Shown here piece by piece: positions 21,205 through 23,927 of a stretch of 23,927 nt of DNA. Numbering within the stretch: position 1 is the first letter of the stretch; every line of letters begins with the position of its first letter. Below the pieces are notes generated by a model. That model saw only the letters and a list, made by a program, of their open reading frames with translations. It searched no databases and was not told the DNA's origin. The stretch spans positions 1-23,927 of the forward strand of contig JAZSMT010000021.1 of assembly GCA_045536025.1 (NCBI GenBank), in the 5' to 3' direction. The DNA is from HGM11412 sp045536025 (GTDB lineage: Bacteria; Bacillota; Clostridia; Christensenellales; Borkfalkiaceae). The translations under genes were made by a program, and so were the position numbers.

Positions 21205-22137
21205 TTATACATTTTTGACAGGTTCAATAAATTCTAAAATGTCTTTGATAACGTCTTTTTGGACTTCAGGCTCGTTAAGAATTTCGTGGCGCATACCGCC
21301 GTAGATTTTTGCGCTTGCCGTGCAACCTTTTTTATTTAGAAGATTAAGAACTTCGTAAACGCCTTTCGAGTAATTGCCTACGGGGTCAACACCGCCAGAC
21401 ATTAATAAAACGGGCAACTTTTTCGGGAAGTTTTTATACCACCTTGAACTGTTAACCTCTTTATTGAGGGTAATTAAGTCTTGCATTGCCGAAAGGGTAA
21501 AACGATAATTGCAAAACTCGTCTTTATCGTATCTTTCTCTGACGGAAGCGTCGCTCGTTAGCCAGCTTCTGCCACTCCCCTCGCTTTGAAATCTTTTATT
21601 GTACGAGCCGAAAGCCATTTTATCCATAAATTTGCTAACGTGCCTATCGCCTTTGAAAATTTTAAGTATTTTGATAAGGGCAATTCCTACGCCTGCAAGC
21701 GGATTTTTACCGCCCGTTCCCATAACGATAAGCTTTTGAGGCGAAACGTCAGAAAGCGCCGAGTAACGAACGATAAACGAGCCCATACTGTGCCCCATTA
21801 AATAATAGGGATAATCGCCGTATTCTTCCTTAACGGCGTTATGAAATAAAGAAACGTCTTGACTTAACAGCTTATATCCGCCACTTTTAGCAATATAGCC
21901 AAGCTCGGTTTTATCCTTGGCGGTTTTGCCGTGCCCGAGGTTATCAAAAGCAAAACAGAGATATCCGTTTTTTGCAATCTCTTTTAAAAACTCGTCGTAT
22001 CTACCTATATGCTCGGTCATTCCGTGAACGACGTGAAAATAGCCTTTAATTTCTCCCTCTGGCAAATATATTTTACCTTGAAGATTGTGAATTTTATCCG
22101 AAGAAAGTACGCTTTTTTCTATAACTTTTACTTTCAT
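21205..22137 (-). CDS. Alpha/beta hydrolase, monoacylglycerol lipase / lysophospholipase type
   Basis: The protein has 310 aa and is a Hydrolase_4 (S33-like) fold protein. The oxyanion region is HVVHGMTEHIGRY (35-47), the nucleophile elbow is GHSMGS (115-120, Ser117), Asp is in GGVDPVG (Asp251) and His in GGMRHEI (His284), so the triad is complete. No signal peptide is present, so it is cytoplasmic or membrane-peripheral. These enzymes split monoacylglycerols or lysophospholipids. AAGGAGG lies 4 nt before ATG and overlaps the region just after the glpK stop. The tight glpK linkage suggests the freed glycerol is phosphorylated by GlpK; inference from context. Confidence 0.88.
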   Translation of the reverse strand: MKVKVIEKSVLSSDKIHNLQGKIYLPEGEIKGYFHVVHGMTEHIGRYDEFLKEIAKNGYLCFAFDNLGHGKTAKDKTELGYIAKSGGYKLLSQDVSLFHNAVKEEYGDYPYYLMGHSMGSFIVRYSALSDVSPQKLIVMGTGGKNPLAGVGIALIKILKIFKGDRHVSKFMDKMAFGSYNKRFQSEGSGRSWLTSDASVRERYDKDEFCNYRFTLSAMQDLITLNKEVNSSRWYKNFPKKLPVLLMSGGVDPVGNYSKGVYEVLNLLNKKGCTASAKIYGGMRHEILNEPEVQKDVIKDILEFIEPVKNV

Positions 22138-22146
22138 ATTGCCTCC

Positions 22147-23628
22147 TTATTTGCAAATTGTTTGCCTAACGGCTTTATGCCAACCGCTAAGTAGCGAATC
22201 GCGCTTTGCTTTATCAATTTGCGGTTTATAATTTTTAGTAACTTCAAGCTTAGATAAAATTTCGCTTTTAGATTTATAAAGGTTAACCGCGAGCCCTGCA
22301 AGCATAGCAACTCCCATAGCGGTTGCCTCGGGTGATTTGGTCTTTATAACCTCAACGTTTGATACGTCCGCTTGAAATTGCATTAAAAAGCCGTTTTGAG
22401 ATGCGCCTCCGTCAACCTTTAAGGACTTTAAACCTCCGTTTAGCTCGCCGTTTATCGCGGTTATTACGTCAGCCGTTTGATAAGCAATAGATTCAACCCC
22501 CGCCCTTATAAGGTGCGCCCTTTTAGTTCCGCGGGTAATTCCAACTATCGTTCCGCGCGCGTCCATATCCCAATAGGGCGCGCCAAGTCCCGAAAAGGCA
22601 GGAACTACGTATACCCCACCCGAATTTTCTACCTTTTTAGCAAAATACTCGCTGTCTTTTGAGTCGGATATTAATCTTAACTCGTCACGAAGCCACTGAA
22701 TAACCGCACCGCCAACGAACACACTACCTTCTAAAGCGTAGTTTATAGGCTCGCCAACAGCAGTTGCCGTTACCGTAGTTATTAAGCCACTTGAACTTTT
22801 TAAAGGCTCTTTACCAACGTTAGCAAGCAAAAAACAACCTGTGCCGTAGGTGCATTTACAATCGCCCTTTTCAAAACAGCCTTGCCCAAACAAAGCCGAC
22901 TGCTGATCGCCGGCAACCCCCGAAACGGGGATATCTTCGCCCAGTAAATTTATCGTACAATACACCTCGCTTGAAGATTTAATTTGAGGTAGCATTACCT
23001 TGGGAATATTAAATATTTTTAATAGTTTATCGTCCCATAGGTCGGTTTTTATGTTGTAAAGCATTGTTCTTGAGGCGTTAGTTCTATCGGTTATATGAAC
23101 TTTACCGCCAGTTAATTTCCACAGTAAAAAACTGTCAACCGTACCGAACAAAAGCTCGCCTTTATCTGCTTTTTCACGCGCGCCGTCAACCTCGTCTAAT
23201 ATCCATTTGATTTTAGACGCGCTAAAATACGCGTCCATTTTAAGCCCGGTTGCGCCCAGAATATAATCGCCATAACCTTGGCTTTCTATTTTTTTACAAA
23301 TATCCGCCGTACGACGACACTGCCAAACTATGGCGTTGTATATCGGCTTTCCAGTAAGCTTATCCCAAACTATCGTCGTTTCGCGTTGGTTGGTTATGCC
23401 TATGCAGGCAATTTCTTTTGGGGAAACTCCGCTTTTTGCCACGCATTCCGTCATAGCGGATACTTGGGCGGAATAAATCTCCAAAGGGTCTTGCTCAACC
23501 CAGCCTGGATTTGGGTAAATTTGAGTTATTGAGTGCTGTGCAACCGCTACCGCGTTAAAGTCTAAATCAAAAAGTATTGCGCGGGCGCTAGTAGTCCCCT
23601 CGTCAAGCGCTAAAATATATTTTTTCAT
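22147..23628 (-). CDS. glpK: Glycerol kinase
   Basis: The protein has 493 aa and phosphorylates glycerol with ATP to sn-glycerol 3-phosphate. FGGY motifs: LDEGTTSARAILFD (8-21), GWVEQDP, NQRETT, VAGDQQSALFGQ, TYGTGCF, GLGAPYWDMDARG and KVDGGASQNGFLMQ. I chose ATG 23628 because AAAGGAG lies 5 nt upstream; an upstream in-frame GTG (23655) overlaps the -10 box and cannot be translated from this promoter. The segment between SSSEVY and the VAGDQQ motif has no His, so the HPr-phosphorylated His of enterococcal and Bacillus GlpK is missing, as is the E. coli FBP-binding GGKGGTR loop. It is the first gene of an operon with the lipase. Confidence 0.98.
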   Translation of the reverse strand: MKKYILALDEGTTSARAILFDLDFNAVAVAQHSITQIYPNPGWVEQDPLEIYSAQVSAMTECVAKSGVSPKEIACIGITNQRETTIVWDKLTGKPIYNAIVWQCRRTADICKKIESQGYGDYILGATGLKMDAYFSASKIKWILDEVDGAREKADKGELLFGTVDSFLLWKLTGGKVHITDRTNASRTMLYNIKTDLWDDKLLKIFNIPKVMLPQIKSSSEVYCTINLLGEDIPVSGVAGDQQSALFGQGCFEKGDCKCTYGTGCFLLANVGKEPLKSSSGLITTVTATAVGEPINYALEGSVFVGGAVIQWLRDELRLISDSKDSEYFAKKVENSGGVYVVPAFSGLGAPYWDMDARGTIVGITRGTKRAHLIRAGVESIAYQTADVITAINGELNGGLKSLKVDGGASQNGFLMQFQADVSNVEVIKTKSPEATAMGVAMLAGLAVNLYKSKSEILSKLEVTKNYKPQIDKAKRDSLLSGWHKAVRQTICK

Positions 23629-23645
23629 AATAACTCCTTTTTTTA

Positions 23646-23674
23646 ATTTTATCACAATAGCTCGCCTTTTTCAA
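23646..23674 (-). promoter_or_regulatory. Promoter of glpK-lipase operon (extended -10)
   Basis: On the minus strand TTGAAA (23674-23669), 17 bp and TAAAAT (23651-23646), with TG one base upstream (TGATAAAAT), form the promoter. The transcription start would be about 10 nt before the ribosome binding site. Confidence 0.75.
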
Positions 23675-23698
23675 TACCGTTTATTAACAAGCAGTATT

Positions 23699-23719
23699 TT
23701 AAGTAATATTATTACTTAA
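23699..23719. promoter_or_regulatory. Palindrome upstream of glpK, possible operator
   Basis: TTAAGTAAT-ATT-ATTACTTAA is a perfect 9-bp inverted repeat 25 bp upstream of the glpK -35 box. A regulator site is plausible; it has no T tract and is AT-rich, so it is a poor terminator. Confidence 0.4.
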
Positions 23720-23788
23720 GCTAAAGGGCAAAAACTATTTACACCGTACTTAAAACGGCACTTGAAAACAAAAAAAGCGACTGCGAAA

Positions 23789-23813
23789 GCCGAGTCCCTA
23801 CAAGGGATTCGGC
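23789..23813. repeat. 10-bp hairpin
   Basis: GCCGAGTCCC-TACAA-GGGATTCGGC has one G.U pair. It lies 3 nt outside the cloverleaf element and may be part of it or a terminator of a gene beyond the window. Confidence 0.6.
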
Positions 23814-23816
23814 AAC

Positions 23817-23915
23817 TAAATAAATCCGCAAACGGATTTGTTATATCCGTCTAACAACGGGTGATATCGCCTACGGCGGTGAAATTTGCCTAACGGCAAG
23901 TTGTGGATTTATTTA
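23817..23915. repeat. 99-bp cloverleaf-like inverted-repeat element
   Basis: A closing stem of 15 bp (23817-23831 with 23901-23915, one G.U) encloses three hairpins: ACGGAT/ATCCGT (23832-23850), ATCGCC-TAC-GGCGGT (23866-23880) and TTGCC-TAAC-GGCAA (23886-23899). It has no coding capacity. It could be a miniature inverted-repeat element or a structured RNA. The 23629-23927 gap otherwise holds the glpK promoter, the palindrome and the hairpin at 23789. Confidence 0.55.
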
Positions 23916-23927
23916 ATATAACTTTGG

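Noticed and set aside
23629..23655. Upstream GTG start for glpK
   Set aside because: It overlaps the -10 box, so the codons would not be in the mRNA from the visible promoter; ATG 23628 has AAAGGAG 5 nt upstream.

Overview
The window looks like chromosomal DNA of an AT-rich, low-GC Gram-positive bacterium of the Clostridia type (Bacillota). The evidence is the gene order yqfC-yqfD-phoH-pgpH-ybeY-era, which is typical of endospore-forming Firmicutes; an L27 protein with the Firmicutes-type N-terminal extension; an L21 leader ahead of rplU; purine-rich AGGAGG ribosome binding sites; and TTGACA-N17-TATAAT promoters. No phage, integrase, transposase, CRISPR array, toxin-antitoxin pair or defence gene is visible. 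The gene content is mostly housekeeping; the unusual material lies between the genes.

Layout. Positions 1-2560: a tRNA-Ser(GCU) gene whose 5' third is duplicated 180 bp upstream around a hairpin-rich insert, then a YwaF/TMEM164-type membrane protein, an AEC-family transporter that may have a leaderless mRNA, and a tRNA-Leu(CAG). Positions 2548-8387 (minus strand): one compact operon yqfC-yqfD-phoH-pgpH-ybeY-era-trmB, followed by a decayed coding remnant in the trmB frame. It joins sporulation proteins, c-di-AMP turnover, rRNA/ribosome maturation and tRNA methylation. Positions 8423-10586: a galM-asnA pair with its own promoter. Positions 10590-13241: a DnaQ-like exonuclease with a possible BRCT domain, then a large beta-rich lipoprotein. 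Positions 13382-16347: a small unknown protein, a patatin-like lipase and GTP-dependent PEP carboxykinase (pckG) with two stacked promoters. Positions 16710-18990: two unknown proteins around rplU-rpmA. Positions 19249-23674: a CapD/FlaA1-type sugar-nucleotide dehydratase, and a glpK-monoacylglycerol-lipase-like operon that could release glycerol and phosphorylate it.

The most interesting signal is a pair of intergenic structures at 17629-17744 and 19129-19253. Both sit between convergent genes and share one architecture: long outer stem, purine-rich internal loop, inner stem, symmetric 5x5 loop, 7-bp apical stem with one bulge, and a UUGUY loop. Their stem sequences differ almost completely while pairing is kept. 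Each is preceded by the same ~28-nt motif. This is the pattern expected of a conserved structured RNA or a structured repeat family, and I do not recognise it. A second kind of structured repeat, a ~99-bp four-way cloverleaf closed by a 15-bp stem, lies at 23817-23915. All readings come from inspection by eye; no alignment, folding or database search was run.
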